From: Haematobia irritans
Lineage: Eukaryota > Arthropoda > Insecta > Diptera > Muscidae
Direction: 5' to 3'
DNA: 64,000 nt
Assembly: GCF_050003625.1 (NCBI RefSeq)
Contig: NC_134397.1
Coordinates: forward strand, 269,384,070-269,448,069
Of this stretch, positions 21,754 to 33,781 are shown piece after piece. Both the position numbers and the translations under genes were made by a program. The notes beneath the pieces are model-generated. The model did not search any database, was not told the origin of the DNA, and saw only the letters and a list, made by a program, of their open reading frames with translations. Position 1 is the first letter of the stretch. Each line of letters opens with the position of its first letter.

Positions 21754-23621
21754 TGTAATCACGCTACAGTCTTCAATAATGAAGCAATCGTGCTGAAATT
21801 TTGCACAAACTCGTCTTTTGTCTGCAGGCAGGTCAAGTTCGAAGATGGGCTATATCGGTCCAGGTTTTTATATAGTCCCCATATAAACCGACCTCCCGAT
21901 TTGGGGTCTTGGGCTTATAGAAATCGTAGTTTTTATCCAATTTGCCTGAAATTTGAAATCTAGAGGTATTTTATGACCATAAAGAGGTGTGCCAAAAATG
22001 GTTAGTATCGGTCCATGTTTTGGTATAGCCGCCATATAGACCGATCTCCCGATTTTATTTCTTGGGCTTATAGAAACCGCAGTTTTTATTCAATTTACTT
22101 GAAATTGGAAATCTAGAGGTATTGTAGGACCACAAATACGTGTGCCAAAAATTGTGAGTATCGGTCCAGGTTTTTATATAGTCCCCATATAAACCGACCT
22201 CCCGATTTGGGGTCTTGGGCTTATAGAAATCGTAGTTTTTATCCAATTTGCCTGAAATTTGAAATCTAGAGGTATTTTATGACCATAAAGAGGTGTGCCA
22301 AAAATGGTTATTATCGGTCCATGTTTTGGTATAGCCCCCATATAGACCGATCTCCCGATTTTATTTCTTGGGCTTATAGAAACCGCAGTTTTTATTCAAT
22401 TTACTTGAAATTGGAAATCTAGAGGTATTGTAGGACCACAAATACGTGTGCCAAAAATTGTGAGTATCGGTCCATGTTTTGGTATAGCCCCCATATAAAA
22501 CGACCTCCCGATTTGGGGTCTTGGGCTTATAGAAATCGTAGTTTTTATCCAATTTGCCTGAAATTTGAAATCTAGAGGTATTTTATGACCATAAAGAGGT
22601 GTGCCAAAAATTGTGAGTATCGGTCCATATTTTGGTATAGCCCCCATATAGACCTATCTCCCGATTTTACTTCTTTGGCTTATAGAAACCGCAGTTTTTA
22701 TTCAATTTACCTGAAATTGGAAATCTAGAGGTATTGTAGGACCACAAATACGTATGCCAAAAATTGTGAGTATCGGTCCATGTTTTGGTATAGCTCCCAT
22801 ATAAAACGACTTCCCGATTTTGGGTCTTGGGCTTATAGAAACCGTAGTTTCTATCCAATTTGTCTGAAATTGGATATCTAGAGGTATTTTAGGACAATAA
22901 GAGGTGTGCCGAAAATGGTGAGTATCGGTCCATATTTTGGTATAGCCCCCATATAGACTGATTTCCCGATTTTACTGCTTGGGCTTCTAGAATCCGAAGT
23001 TTTTATCCTATTTGTCTGAAATTGGAAATCTAGAGGTATTTTCGGGTCATAAAGAGGTGTGCCGAAAACGGTGAGTATCGGTCCATATTTTAGTATAGCC
23101 CCCATAAGAACGATCTCCCGATTTAACTCCTTGGGTTTCTAGAAACCGTAGTTTTTATCTGATTTGCCTGAATTTGTAAATATTCTGATATTTTAGGCTC
23201 ACAAAAACGTGTATCGGATTAAGTTTTTATCGGTCCATTTGATAATGCCTCCATATACACCGACTTCACTTCTTGGCGGTGTAGAAGGTGCACTGATCAT
23301 GAAAATTGCTTGAAACTCAATGCAAAATTTCCAGATTTTACTTCCACAGATTTAAGATTTCAAATTAAGACGTTATCTTATAATTTTCTTGCACACTTAC
23401 AAGAGATGTTAATGATTCCTCTAAAACTCAAACAAAAATGGTTCTTATAAATCCAGAATCTGATATAGTCCTCATAGGTGAAATCTTTAAATTTATCTTC
23501 GGGAAGTGTCCTCAAGTCCTCAAGCCCTCCTGAAATTTCAAAGGAAACCCTAATATTTGCTTCATGGTGGTGGGTATTTAAGATTCGGCCCGGCCGAACT
23601 TAGTGCTGTATATACTTGTTT
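21570..23621 (-). mobile_element. 153-bp-module element, family A, copy 3 (complete, inverted)
   Basis: Mirror image of copies 1 and 2: right hairpin at 21570-21605, longest GACA microsatellite of the three at 21705-21755, modules every 153 bp, left hairpin near 23585-23600 and the 'gtatatacttgttt' end at 23621. No break or large indel compared with copy 1. Confidence 0.85.
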
Positions 23622-25115
23622 CTATATAAAATTGTGTCAACAGTTTATTTCTATAGAAAATTTTGTTAAAATTTTATTTCTATAGAAAATTGTGTCGAAA
23701 TTTTACTTCCATAGAAAATTTTGTCAAAATCTTATTTCTATAGCAAATTTTGTCAACATTTTATTTCTATAGAAAATTTTGTCAAAATTTTATTTCTATA
23801 GAAAATTTTGTCAAAATTTTATTTCTATAGAAAATTTTGCCGAAATTTTATTTCTATAGAAAATCTTGTCAACATTTTATTTCTATAGAAAATTTTGTCA
23901 AAATTGTATTGCTTAAAATATTTGTCTATAAAAATTTTTGTCAAAACTTTATTTCTATAAAAAATTTTGTCAAAATTTTATTTCTATAAAAAATTTTGTC
24001 AAAATTTTATTTCTATAGGATATTTTATTTCTATAGAGAACTTTGTCAAAATTGTATTTCTATAGAAAATGTTGTCATAATTTTATTTCTACAGAAAATT
24101 TTGGCGAAATTTTCTTTCTATAGAAAATTTTGTCAAAATTTTCTTTCTATAGAAAATTGTGTCGAAAGTTTATTTCTATAGAAAAATGTGTCGAAAGTTT
24201 ATTTTTATAGCAAATGTTGTTAAAATTTTATTTCTATACAAAATTTTTTCAAAATTTTATTTCTATAGAAAATTTTGTCTAAATTGTATTTCTATAGAAA
24301 ATTTTGTGAAAATTTTATTTCTATAGACAATTTTGTCAAAATTTTATTTCTATAGCAAATGTTGTCATAATTTTATTTCTATAGAACATTTTGTCAAAAC
24401 TTTATTCCTATAAAAAATTGTGTCTATAAAAATGTTTGTCAAAATATATTTCAACAGAAAATGTTGTCAAAACTTTATTTCTATAAAAAAAAAAAAAAAA
24501 AAATTGGTCAAAATTTTATTTCTATAGAAAATTTTGTCAAAATTTTATTTCTATAGAAAATTTTGTCAAAATTATCTTTCTATAGAAAATTGTGTCAAAA
24601 GTTTATTTCTATAGAAAATGTTGTCAAAATTTTATGTCTATAGAAAATTTTGTAAAAATTTTATTTCTATAGAAAATTTTGTCATAATGTTATTTCTAAG
24701 GAAAATTTTGTCTAAATTTTATTTTTATAGAAAATTTTGTCAAAATTTTATTTCTATAGAAATTTTTTTTTTAAATTTTATTTCTATAGAAAATTTTGTT
24801 AAAATTTTATTTCTATAGAAAATTTTGTCAAAATTGTATTTCTCTGGACAATTTTGTCAAAATTTTATATCCATAGAAAATTTTGTCTAAATTTTATTTC
24901 TGTAGAAAATTTTGTGAAAATTTTATTTCTATAGAAAATTTTGTGAAATTTTATTTCTACAGAAAATTTTGACCAAATTTTATTTCTATAGAAAATGTTG
25001 TCAAAATTTTATTTCTATAGAAAATGTTGTCAATTTTATTTCTATAGAAAATGTTGTCAAACTTTTATTTCTATAGAAAATTTTGTCAAAATTTTATTTC
25101 TTTAGAAAAAAACTT
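23622..25115 (-). repeat. 29-bp tandem array
   Basis: About 1.5 kb of the unit in the 'tttctatagaaaattttgtc' orientation. More diverged than other arrays (many GTTGTC, TTGTGTC and TCTATAAAAA variants) and holding an 18-base A-run near 24487. The open frames through it simply read the repeat. Confidence 0.95.
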
Positions 25116-25290
25116 AATAAAAATAAAAAAATAAAAATATTTCTATAAAAGCTTGTGAAGTACCTCATAGATGGAGAGGAATATTTTGCAAAATCATCCA
25201 AAGCATAAAGAATTCTACCGCTCCACCAAACAGTAAAACATCTACCATTGTTGGTAGAATTCTACCAACTGTGGCAACCGTGACCACATG

Positions 25291-26069
25291 CCAGCCGTCA
25301 TTGCCACTGTGGTGGAAATAATTTTTAATGATTAATTGTTGGCAGTCAATTAATTCAAATAATTATATGTTGAATATAACCCATACAAATACACACACCC
25401 ACCTACACCCCACATATATTCACCTTTTACACACAAGTATGACTAAAAGTATATCAAAGACTCTTATTTTCTGTCCCCAATTGCAAATGTTGCTGTAGCG
25501 TTAAATAAGCAGCACTTGATGGAAAATTGCGTTTTCCGACATGTTGAGGATTTAATGAATTCTCTTGTTTTTTTTTTCCTCACATAGTCTTTTAAGCCTT
25601 TAATGTTTGTGTTCGTATATATTTGCTGCATTTTTGTTTTGTTTTTGTTTTTACTGTTGTTGATATTTTTAATCCGCTTATCTGCGTTACGCGTGATAAC
25701 AAATGGTAAATTTATTAAAAATGATACTGTCGTTGAAATGCACATAACTCTCTGGCATTAAATCACACATGGGGCACATTTTCCTAATCCAGGCAATTTA
25801 AAACATTAAATGACAATATCCTCAGGGATATTCCGGAATAAATTGAACTATTAGTAATGTTAGATTACGAGTATACAGGATTTGAGGGGAGTTTTTATGG
25901 CGAATTTTTAAATATTAAAATTTTTTATTGTATCAAGTTACCGCGGAATGCCCCATACATACAGGTAAATGTTTCGGGATATATGATTTGATGTGCTAAA
26001 AAATTAATATGGAAGATAAAAACATGTATGGATCAAACTTCGGCGATAGATAACTAAATGGACGACTAG
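25291..26069. other. Gene-free stretch
   Basis: Unique-looking AT-rich DNA with a CA-rich patch near 25386-25436. A minus-strand open frame at 25464-25745 has no splice signals or family resemblance. Confidence 0.45.
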
Positions 26070-26560
26070 GTTAGAAATAGTGGCAGCCAGAATTGCAGTG
26101 AAACCACTTAGAGAAGCTTTGAAACACTCAGAAATGTCACCAGCATTACTGAGGTGGGATGGAAGCCACCGTGGTGCAATGGTTAGCATGTCCGCCTTGC
26201 ATACACAAGGTCGTGGGTTCGATTCCTGCTTCGACCGAACACCAAAAAGTTTTTCAGCGGTGAATTATCCCACCTCAGTAATGCTGGTGATATTTCTGAG
26301 GGTTTCAAAGCTTCTCTAAGAGGTTTCACTGCAATGTGGAACGCCGTTCGGACTCGGATATAAAAAGGAGGTCCCTTGTCATTGAGCTTAACATGGAATC
26401 GGGCAGCACTCAGTGATAAGAGAGAAGTTCACCAATAACATAACCTACTGAGGTGGGACCCACAGCTGAAAAACTTTTTGGTGTTTGGTCGAATCCCGGT
26501 TCGAACACACGAAACTGTGTATACAGGCGGCCATGCTAACCATTGCACCACGGTGGCCGA
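26070..26560 (-). mobile_element. tRNA-derived SINE, minus-strand copy split by another SINE
   Basis: The 3' half lies at 26070-26159 and the 5' half at 26459-26560, ending with the complement of the tRNA-like head 'ccaccgtggtgcaatggtta'. Between them is a plus-strand SINE flanked by a 13-bp repeat, tactgaggtggga, at 26147-26159 and 26446-26458. That repeat belongs to the interrupted SINE and occurs once in uninterrupted copies. Confidence 0.85.
26160..26445 (+). mobile_element. tRNA-derived SINE inserted in another SINE
   Basis: Head 'gccaccgtggtgcaatggtt' with A box TGGTGCAATGG and B box GGTTCGATTCC, body through 'ataaaaaggaggtcccttgt', and a truncated tail ending 'aataacataacc'. The last 80 or so bases of the consensus are missing. 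Perfect 13-bp target duplication on both sides. Confidence 0.9.
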
Positions 26561-26622
26561 TTGTTTCGGGCAGTTTAGATAATCAATGCAGTCGCTTTTC
26601 CCTCAAGGGCTATATGAAAAAC

Positions 26623-27399
26623 CACACCCTCAAAAAAAATCGCTTCTCTAACATATGTTCCAAACATATTTTGCAGGAAACACATATATTATTGGATACT
26701 GCGAAACATTAATATGTTTGTTTTATGTGAGCATATTATATGTTTGGAAGCATTTTGAGTCCAAAAATAGTATATGCTTGGAAGAATCCTCAAAGAAGAT
26801 TGTGCTCATTCCCTCACATAATTTTCACTTCCACGAAATTTTTGAGTTCTTCGCATCTTTTTCTGTAATACAAATATGCTGTTTTTTTCAAATGTCTATT
26901 CTCTTGGTTCCAAATGTCTATTCTCTTTATTCCAAATACTCATTCTAATATTCAAATTAAGTAATATTTAGACTTAAGCATATTAAATTGTTGGCCTTAT
27001 CATGAAACAGTTTTCCGAAACAACATATAAGCGGTTTCACAGAAATTGCTCTCATTTCATTCTCGCTGTGTTATGTTGATATCTTTTTATTCAACCCTCC
27101 CGGTTTCCATCTCTATTCCTTTCTCTATACTAACTCTCTCTCTCTGTCGCTCTCTGAATAAAGTATCACAACATATATATTTTTACTCGAAATGTGTAAA
27201 TTTATATATGTATACATTCACACATATTATTTTTATGAAACATTCATGCCCCAAACATAATATATTGTAGCATATTAACATATGTGTCCCAAACATTTTG
27301 TGTTAGTTTAGGAACATTACATGTTTGCACTTAAATATATTGTGTTTAAAAATTGTGTTTATATCGGAACATATGAAAAACATATTTTTCTAACAGTGC
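26623..27399. mobile_element. TA-family 4 element (acatatt-rich)
   Basis: Ends 'cacaccctcaaaaaaaatcg' and, complemented, 'cactgttagaaaaatatg'. The interior repeats 'acatatt', 'aacatat' and 'tatgttt' words and matches the copy at 38506-39272 segment by segment ('caaacatattttgc', 'gcccaaacataatat', 'tttgcacttaa'). Non-coding. Confidence 0.6.
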
Positions 27400-27749
27400 A
27401 CATATGACTTATCTCTCTATGGACCTAAAATAAACGAATTTTAGTATGATTCATTCATGAAATTAATTGATCCAATTAATTTTTTAATTGAAATTTCTTC
27501 AGTCACGAAAATTATAACAAGTATATACGGCCGTAAGTTCGGCCAGGCCGAAGCTTATGTACCCTCCACCATGGATTGCGTAGAAACTTCTTCTAACACT
27601 GCCATCCACAATCGAATTACTTAAGTTGCGGTAACGCTTGCCGATGGCAAGGTATTTTAAAACCTCCTGACACCGTCTTCTGAATTGTATGTAAGTCCAT
27701 ACGTGGTATATATTAAATCAAAAAAGATCGATCAAATACGTATGTAATT

Positions 27750-28145
27750 CAGTTTGACAAAATTTTCTACAGAAATAAAATTTTAACAAAATTTTCTATA
27801 GAAATAAAATTTTCAATAGAAAGAAAATTTTGACAAAAATTTCTACAGAAATAAAATAAAATCTTGGTAGATTATTTTTGGCTCGATTGACAACCATGAT
27901 TATGAACCGAATAAAATTTTAACAAAATTTTCTATAGAAATACAATTTGACAAAATTTTCTATAGAAATAAAATTTTGACAATGATGAAAATTGATTATG
28001 AACCGAATAAAATTTTAACAAAATTTTCTATAGAAATAAAATTTTGACAAAATTTTCTATAGAAATAAAATTTTGACAAAATTTTCTATAGAAATAAAAT
28101 TTTGACAAAATTTTCTATGGAAATAAAATTTTGGTAGATTATTTT
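27750..28145 (+). repeat. 29-bp tandem array (short)
   Basis: A short array broken by two copies of the array-edge sequence 'ggtagattatttttggctcg', at 27862 and 28131, each followed by a GGCAACCATG-like motif. Confidence 0.9.
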
Positions 28146-29162
28146 TGGCTCGAGTGGCAACCATGATTATGAACCGATATGGACCAATTTTTGTGTGATT
28201 GGGGATTGGCTATATATAACTATAGACCGATATGGACCAATTTTTGTATGGTTGTTAGCGGCCATATACTAAAACCACGTTCCAAATTTGAACCGGATCG
28301 AATGAATTTTGCTCTCCAAGAGGCTCCGGAGATCAAATCTGGAGAACGCTTTATATGGGGCTATATATAATTATGGACCGATATGGGCCAATTCTAGCAC
28401 GGTTGTTAAAGATCATATGCTAACAAAATGTTACAAATTACAACCGGATTGGATGAAATTTGCTTCTCTTGGAGACTTCGCAACCCAAATCTGGGGATCG
28501 GTTTATATGGGGGCTACATATATGTTTTTATGGACCGATGTGGACCACTTCTTGCACGGTTGTTAGAGACCATATACCAACACCCTGTACGAAATTTCAG
28601 CCAGATCGGATGAAATATGCTTCTGTTAGAGGCTCCACAAGCCAAATCTGGGGATCGGTTTATATGGGGGCTATATATAATTACGGACCGATGTGGACCA
28701 CTTTTTGCATGGTTGTTAGAGACCATATACCAACACCATGTACAAAATTTCAGCCAGATCGGATGAAATATGCTTCTGTTAGAGGCTCCACAAGCCAAAT
28801 CTGGGGATCGGTTTATATGGGGGCTATATATAATTATGGACCGATGTGGACCAATTTTTGCGTGGTTGTTAGAGACCATATACCAACACCATGTACCAAA
28901 TTTCGGCCGGATCGGATGAAATATGCTTCTGTTAGAGGCTCCACAAACCAAATCTGAGTGTCCCTTTATATGGGGGCTATACGTAAAAGTGGACCGATAT
29001 GGCCCATTTTCAATACCATTCGACCTACATCAATAACAACTACTTGTGCCAAGTTTCAAGTCGATAGCTTGTTTTGTTCGGAAGTTAGCGTGATTTCAAC
29101 AGACGGACGGACGGACGGACATGCTTAGATCGACTCAGAATTTCACCACGACCCAGAATATA

Positions 29163-30087
29163 AAGGGTGATTCTTTTGAGGTTAGGATTTTCATGCATTA
29201 GTATTTGACAGATCACGTGGGATTTCAGACATGGTGTCAAAGAGAAAGATGCTCAGTATGCTTTGACATTTCATCATGAATAGACTTACGATCTGCCACA
29301 ACGTCGAATTTTCAGTGAATGGGCCCTAGAAAAGTTGGCAGAAAATCCGCTTTTTTATCGACAAATTTTGTTCAGCGATGAGGCTCATTTCTGGTTGAAT
29401 GGCTACGTAAATAAGCAAAATTGCCGCATTTGGAGTGAAGAGCAACCAGAAGCCGTTCAAGAACTGCCCATGCATCCCGAAAAATGCACTGTTTGGTGTG
29501 GTTTGTACGCTGGTGGAATCATTGGACCGTATTTTTTCAAAGATGCTGTTGGACGCAACGTTACGGTGAATGGCGATCGCTATCGTTCGATGCTAACAAA
29601 CTTTTTGTTGCCAAAAATGGAAGAACTGAACTTGGTTGACATGTGGTTTCAACAAGATGGCGCTACATGCCACACAGCTCGCGATTCTATGGCCATTTTG
29701 AGGGAAAACTTCGGAGAACAATTCATCTCAAGAAATGGACCGGTAAGTTGGCCACCAAGATCATGCGATTTGACGCCTTTAGACTATTTTTTGTGGGGCT
29801 ACGTCAAGTCTAAAGTCTACAGAAATAAGCCAGCAACTATTTGGAAGACAACATTTCCGAAGAAATTCGGGCTATTCCGGCCGAAATGCTCGAAAAAGTT
29901 GCCCAAAATTGGACTTTCCGAATGGACCACCTAAGACGCAGCCGCGGTCAACATTTAAATGAAATTATCTTCAAAAAGTAAATGTGATGGACCAATCTAA
30001 CGTTTCAAATAAAGAACCGATGAGATTTTGCAAATTTTATGCGTTTTTTTTTTTTTTAAGTTATCAAGCTCTTAACAAATCACCCTT
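29163..30087 (+). mobile_element. DD41D (rosa-like) Tc1/mariner element, internally deleted copy 1
   Basis: Termini AAGGGTGATTCTTTTGAGG and, complemented, AAGGGTGATTTGTTAAGAGC, with TA duplicated at 29161-29162 and 30088-30089. The host family B sequence reads through correctly when one TA and the element are removed. The 925-bp length and a coding region starting deep within the protein show that the N-terminal DNA-binding part is gone. Nearly identical to the copy at 33782-34714. Confidence 0.9.
29335..29934 (+). pseudogene. Transposase remnant, DD41D Tc1/mariner, N-terminus deleted and C-terminus frameshifted
   Basis: Encodes the catalytic part of a DDD transposase, the enzyme that cuts and rejoins the element's own ends. 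The triad residues are all present: FSDEAHFWLNGYVNKQNCR, WFQQDGATCHTA and CDLTPLDYFLWG, with 41 residues between the second and third Asp (DD41D). The open frame begins at a TTG; an in-frame TAG lies about 50 bases upstream, and no helix-turn-helix domain precedes it. Compared with copy 2, seven bases (near 29843) are missing after PATI, so the last 50 or so residues are out of frame. It cannot make a working enzyme, but its ends look usable by one supplied in trans. Confidence 0.85.
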
Positions 30088-30399
30088 TATATACTTTATG
30101 GAGTCTTAGAGCAATATTTCGATGTGTTACAAACGGAATGACAAAGTTAATATACCCCCATCCTATGGTGGAGGGTATAATAATTATCACAGAATTAAAT
30201 TGATTAAAAAATTTATTGATTTATTCCAGCACTTTCATTAATTTTTGATTGGTTCAATTAAAATTTTGGTCGACAGATTCATTTAATTTTTTTTTATTGT
30301 TTAATTCAAATTTTTTATTGTTTATTTATTTATAATTATTTTTCCTAATATTGTTTTCTTGTAATTTTACAAGAGTTTATTTTTTCTTATGAATTTCAG

Positions 30400-31130
30400 A
30401 GAAACGAGGGGCTTTATAAAACCATGGACCGATGTTAACTTAATTCAATACAGGTCTATAGAGAATACCTCTAGATTTTTAATTTCAGCCAAATCGGATA
30501 ACGATTGTGTTGTCTGGAAATCCACAAAATAAAATCGATAGCTCGGTTTATATGAGGGCTATAGCAAAACATGGACCTATCTAAACCAAATTCGACACAA
30601 GTCTTTGAAGAACAAAAAATTAAATTTTAGGCAAATCGGATAAAGCTTGCATCGTCTAGACACACACAAATTTTTTTTCTGATTCAATCACGAAATTAAT
30701 TGATCCAATTATTTTTTTAATTCAAATGTCTTCAATCACAGAAATGATAGTACCAATTAAAAAATTAATTGATCCAATTAAAAAATTAATTGAAGCTATT
30801 AATTTTTGTGATTGATTTTTATTTCAATTAAAAAAATTTTTGATTCAATTAAATTTTTAATTAATTTTTTTTTTAACTCAATTAAAATTTTAATTGGAAA
30901 AATTTTAGTAAATTTTTTTTCTGTGGATGTTCAAGAAGTCTAATCGGGGTGGTCTGTTTATATGAAGGCGCCATCAGAACCACAACCAAAACCTTGACCT
31001 GTTTGTAGACAAAAAACGAATCTGCGTTAACTATAATCATCTCTCCATTATTTACGAATGAAGCGTGATCATAACAGATGGACATCCTTAGCTCGCTTTA
31101 CAATTTTTCCCTGATCCAGGGAATATTTCG
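30400..31130 (+). mobile_element. Degenerate 153-bp-module element, family A-like, split by TA-family 1
   Basis: Worn A-type modules ('gggctttataaaaccatgga', 'aatacctctagatttttaat', 'cggtttatatgagggctata') and the A-type 3' part ('cttgacctgtttgtagacaa', 'gaagcgtgatcataacagat', 'tttttccctgatcc'). The copy is interrupted at 30661-30925 by a TA-family 1 element. Terminal hairpins are lost. Confidence 0.65.
30661..30925. mobile_element. TA-family 1 element
   Basis: Starts 'cacacacaaattttttttct' and ends 'aaatttttttctgtg', with the AATTAATTGATCCAATTA palindromic blocks between. Inserted within a family A-like module; the module continues on the other side. Confidence 0.7.
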
Positions 31131-31139
31131 AATTTTGTT

Positions 31140-31395
31140 TCAGATTAAAATGTTTCCCATATTTTTTTACTAACATAACATGCCAGGGCATTAGCCGACT
31201 TAAATTTTGAGTCTATAGATTATAAATTTTGTTCAGATGGAGTCAGATTTAAATGTATGTATTTGGGACAAAAACCTTTATATATAGCACCCAACACATT
31301 TGACGGATTTGATATAGTATTGAAAATGTGGATTTACAAAGTGGTGCAGGGTATAATATAGTCGGCCCCGCCCGACTTTAGACTTTCCTTACGTG
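31140..31395 (-). mobile_element. 153-bp-module element, family C, left-end fragment
   Basis: On the minus strand: 'cgtaaggaaagtctaaagtc', GGGCGGGGCCGAC hairpin, then TACCCTGCACCAC and a leader matching 58700-58930. The module part is missing. Confidence 0.8.
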
Positions 31396-33667
31396 TTTTA
31401 ACATAGAATTAGTTCCCTCCTTTTCACTGTCCACAATTTTCAAGTATTCTGTTAAATGCAAACATTCCATTTCCAACCCTTTCTCATTAACATCTTCATA
31501 ATAAAATTCAGCAATCTGGCAGGAGCTAGGGTGCCCTTATTTATCGTGGGGCCCTGGGCACGTGCGAGAGAGTTTGCATTGCTTCAATTGAACATTTGAC
31601 TTGTAGAGATTTTGTGTGGGATTTCATGATGACTCAAATCTTTCAATTCATATTTAACATAATAATAATAATAATGCCAAAAAGAAACACAAACATAATA
31701 ACCATTACAGTAATTATAAAATGTGCAACCATAACGCGTAATATGGAGAATTGCATTAACAATTCCATTTGCAAGTTGGTGTTTATTGTATCACCACGTT
31801 CGCACCATGAATGGAATGAGTGGATAGACGATATGGATGGTAATGGATTTTCTCATTTTCATGAACTCATCGTTAATACTTTTAATAATAACGTGTGGAG
31901 TTACAAGAAAGTTTAATGTTTCTCCAATTGCACATGTGAGGAGCAATGCTTGCAGTATGCATCGATTCATGTGTTGTCTGCATGGACTATGTAGTGTGCG
32001 TTTAAATTTCTGCATTGTAACACCGGCAAAAGTTAATGAAGTCATCAGTGTTCGGATTGATGAGTCCCAAATGGAATGGATGGCAGTTCATCCAAAAGAT
32101 ATCAAGGTGGCAAGGAGAAAATTTTACACATACATACTACAGCACAATCAGTGAGGTGGAAAATTGATAAATAACCGGTTGTATGTCAATCTCTGAAGGC
32201 ATATCGATATCTCTTAACAATTGTGTGAAAATTACGAATCTTCACGAAAATTGCTACAATTGCCATATACCAGAATCAAAAAGTCAACTTATTGAGTATT
32301 GACTTCTTCCGAATTTTTGACAATTCTGGAAAAGTTGATCTTTCAACGGGGTTCATATTCATAGTGTGTCCGAGCATACATATACATATATCTCTTTTAA
32401 GACAATTTTTACAATGAATGATATCGTCCTTAGATATTTGCTAAGTTACCATTTGCATTATATCCCTCTTTTAAATCAATGTCGACTTTTTGTTTATACG
32501 ATTTTGGCCAATATCAAAAGACAATTTGATTGGAGTGAATTTTCAAAAATATCAAAGGTCCATTTTAGACGATTTCCAAAAGTAGCAAAAGTGGATTATT
32601 CAAATTACAAACGGTAGAATTGGGAATTTTCACAAAGATTCTTGTACTAAATTTAAATAGGAAAATTAAAAAAAAAACACTTTTTTTAAATTATATTTTC
32701 TTTACTTTAACCCTGGAAAGTGGTCCTTATTTTTGTACACTAACGTCACGGTTCATTATTTTGCCTACGCCCTGTTTGAACCTTTTTCGACTAATAATCT
32801 TTGTGCCAAGAAGCAAAGGTCGAACTTTAGAAGTCGAATTTCTATAATATTCAAAACCGAATATTCGACTTTCGATTTTTTTAATCGACTTTTACTGTGA
32901 CCAACATCGACTAATCCAACTTTAATGAAAAAGATGAAAGAGGGATATTATTTAGGTTATTTTATGCTGAAAATTCATCAAAACAATAGTGGGGATGTCA
33001 AGAATCGAATTATACCATCCTCGAAATATGAAAAATCAACTTTTTCAAAAGTCGAACACTTGAAAATCGACTTTTTTAAATTTCAAAGTAGTAGACGTTT
33101 AAAAATAGAAAAGTTGAGTTTTCGATTTTTTTAAAAAATTTAAAAATCGATTTCTCCCACTTTTAGAAAGCGTGAAAGTCGACTTTTTAAATATTTACAA
33201 AATCGAAATTTGACTTTTGGTAAATCGGAAATTCAAGTTTTCTAAAGTTTGTGAACAAAGTGAACAAATCAAATCAAAAACTAAACTTTTGTCAAAAATC
33301 AATTTATCTAGTTTGTGATAAAGTGAAAATTATTTTTCCAAAATTAAAACAACAATAAAATTTAAAAAAATGAAAAATAGACTTTTTTCAAAAAACGAAT
33401 AGTGAAAATCATTTTTTCGAAATTTTCGAACATTTGAAAAGTTCCCACAATAATGTTTAATATCTCAATATTGATGAAACAGGCATGAAAACCATGTAAT
33501 TGTCAGAAGTGATGAGTCAGCAAACGAATATTAAAGCGAAACTAGAAATCGGAAAAAAACCGATGATTTTTCCAAGTCTAAATATTTAGTCGAATACTTG
33601 AAAATCTACTTTTCCCAATTTTTATGAAATCGAAAAGTCTACTTTTTCAATCAATCTCCGTATTGGA
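31396..33667. other. Gene-free stretch with clustered TCGACTTTT words
   Basis: No coding exon recognised. From about 32860 to 33660 the sequence is dominated by irregular copies of AAAAGTCGACTTTTT-like palindromes. Overlapping open frames at 31596-32154 lack splice or family support. Confidence 0.5.
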
Positions 33668-33781
33668 CAAGTATATACGGCCGTAAGTTCGGCCAGGCTG
33701 AATCTTATGTACCCTGGATTGCGTAGAAACTTCTACTGAAGCCGATGGCAAGGTATCTTAAAACTTCCTAACACCGTAATA

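Larger units (their letters stand above)
21475..25290 (-). mobile_element. Array-bearing element with GTTGCCAC inverted ends, interrupted by family A copy 3
   Basis: Left edge 'cacagttgccactcgagcc' plus 'aaaaataatctacca'; right edge 'ggtagaattctaccaactgtggcaaccgtg' in part, so the outer GTTGCCAC and GTGGCAAC face each other. The interior is 29-bp array (23622-25115) plus a family A copy (21570-23621). The same edge sequences border arrays at 27884, 28147 and 61300, suggesting the array is a mobile unit of its own. The element boundary is my inference. Confidence 0.5.
27516..30180 (+). mobile_element. 153-bp-module element, family B, plus-strand copy (complete, with nested transposon)
   Basis: Left end 'aacaagtatatacggccgta' with both left motifs, 29-bp array (27750-28145), joining sequence 'ggtagattatttttggctcg', then modules beginning at 28504, 28661, 28814 and 28967 (157, 153 and 153 apart), GACG microsatellite (29101-29120) and right hairpin ending 30180. 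A DD41D transposon lies within 'cagaatata/tatacttt' near the right end. Confidence 0.9.
27455..30300. mobile_element. TA-family 1 element split by a family B insertion
   Basis: 27455-27515 reads 'gaaattaattgatccaatta' and on to 'cagtcacgaaaattat'; 30181-30300 resumes with 'attatcacagaattaaattg' and ends in the AATTAAAATTTT-type arm. The two sides match the halves of the clean copy at 12812. Family B (27516-30180) sits between, with AATTAT visible on both sides. Confidence 0.5.

Noticed and set aside
21706..21963. Frames beginning SVCLSVCLSVC
   Set aside because: Translation of the GACA microsatellite at the end of family A elements.
31596..32154. Host gene exons on either strand
   Set aside because: Overlapping open frames of 84-106 codons, with no splice context and no recognisable motifs.
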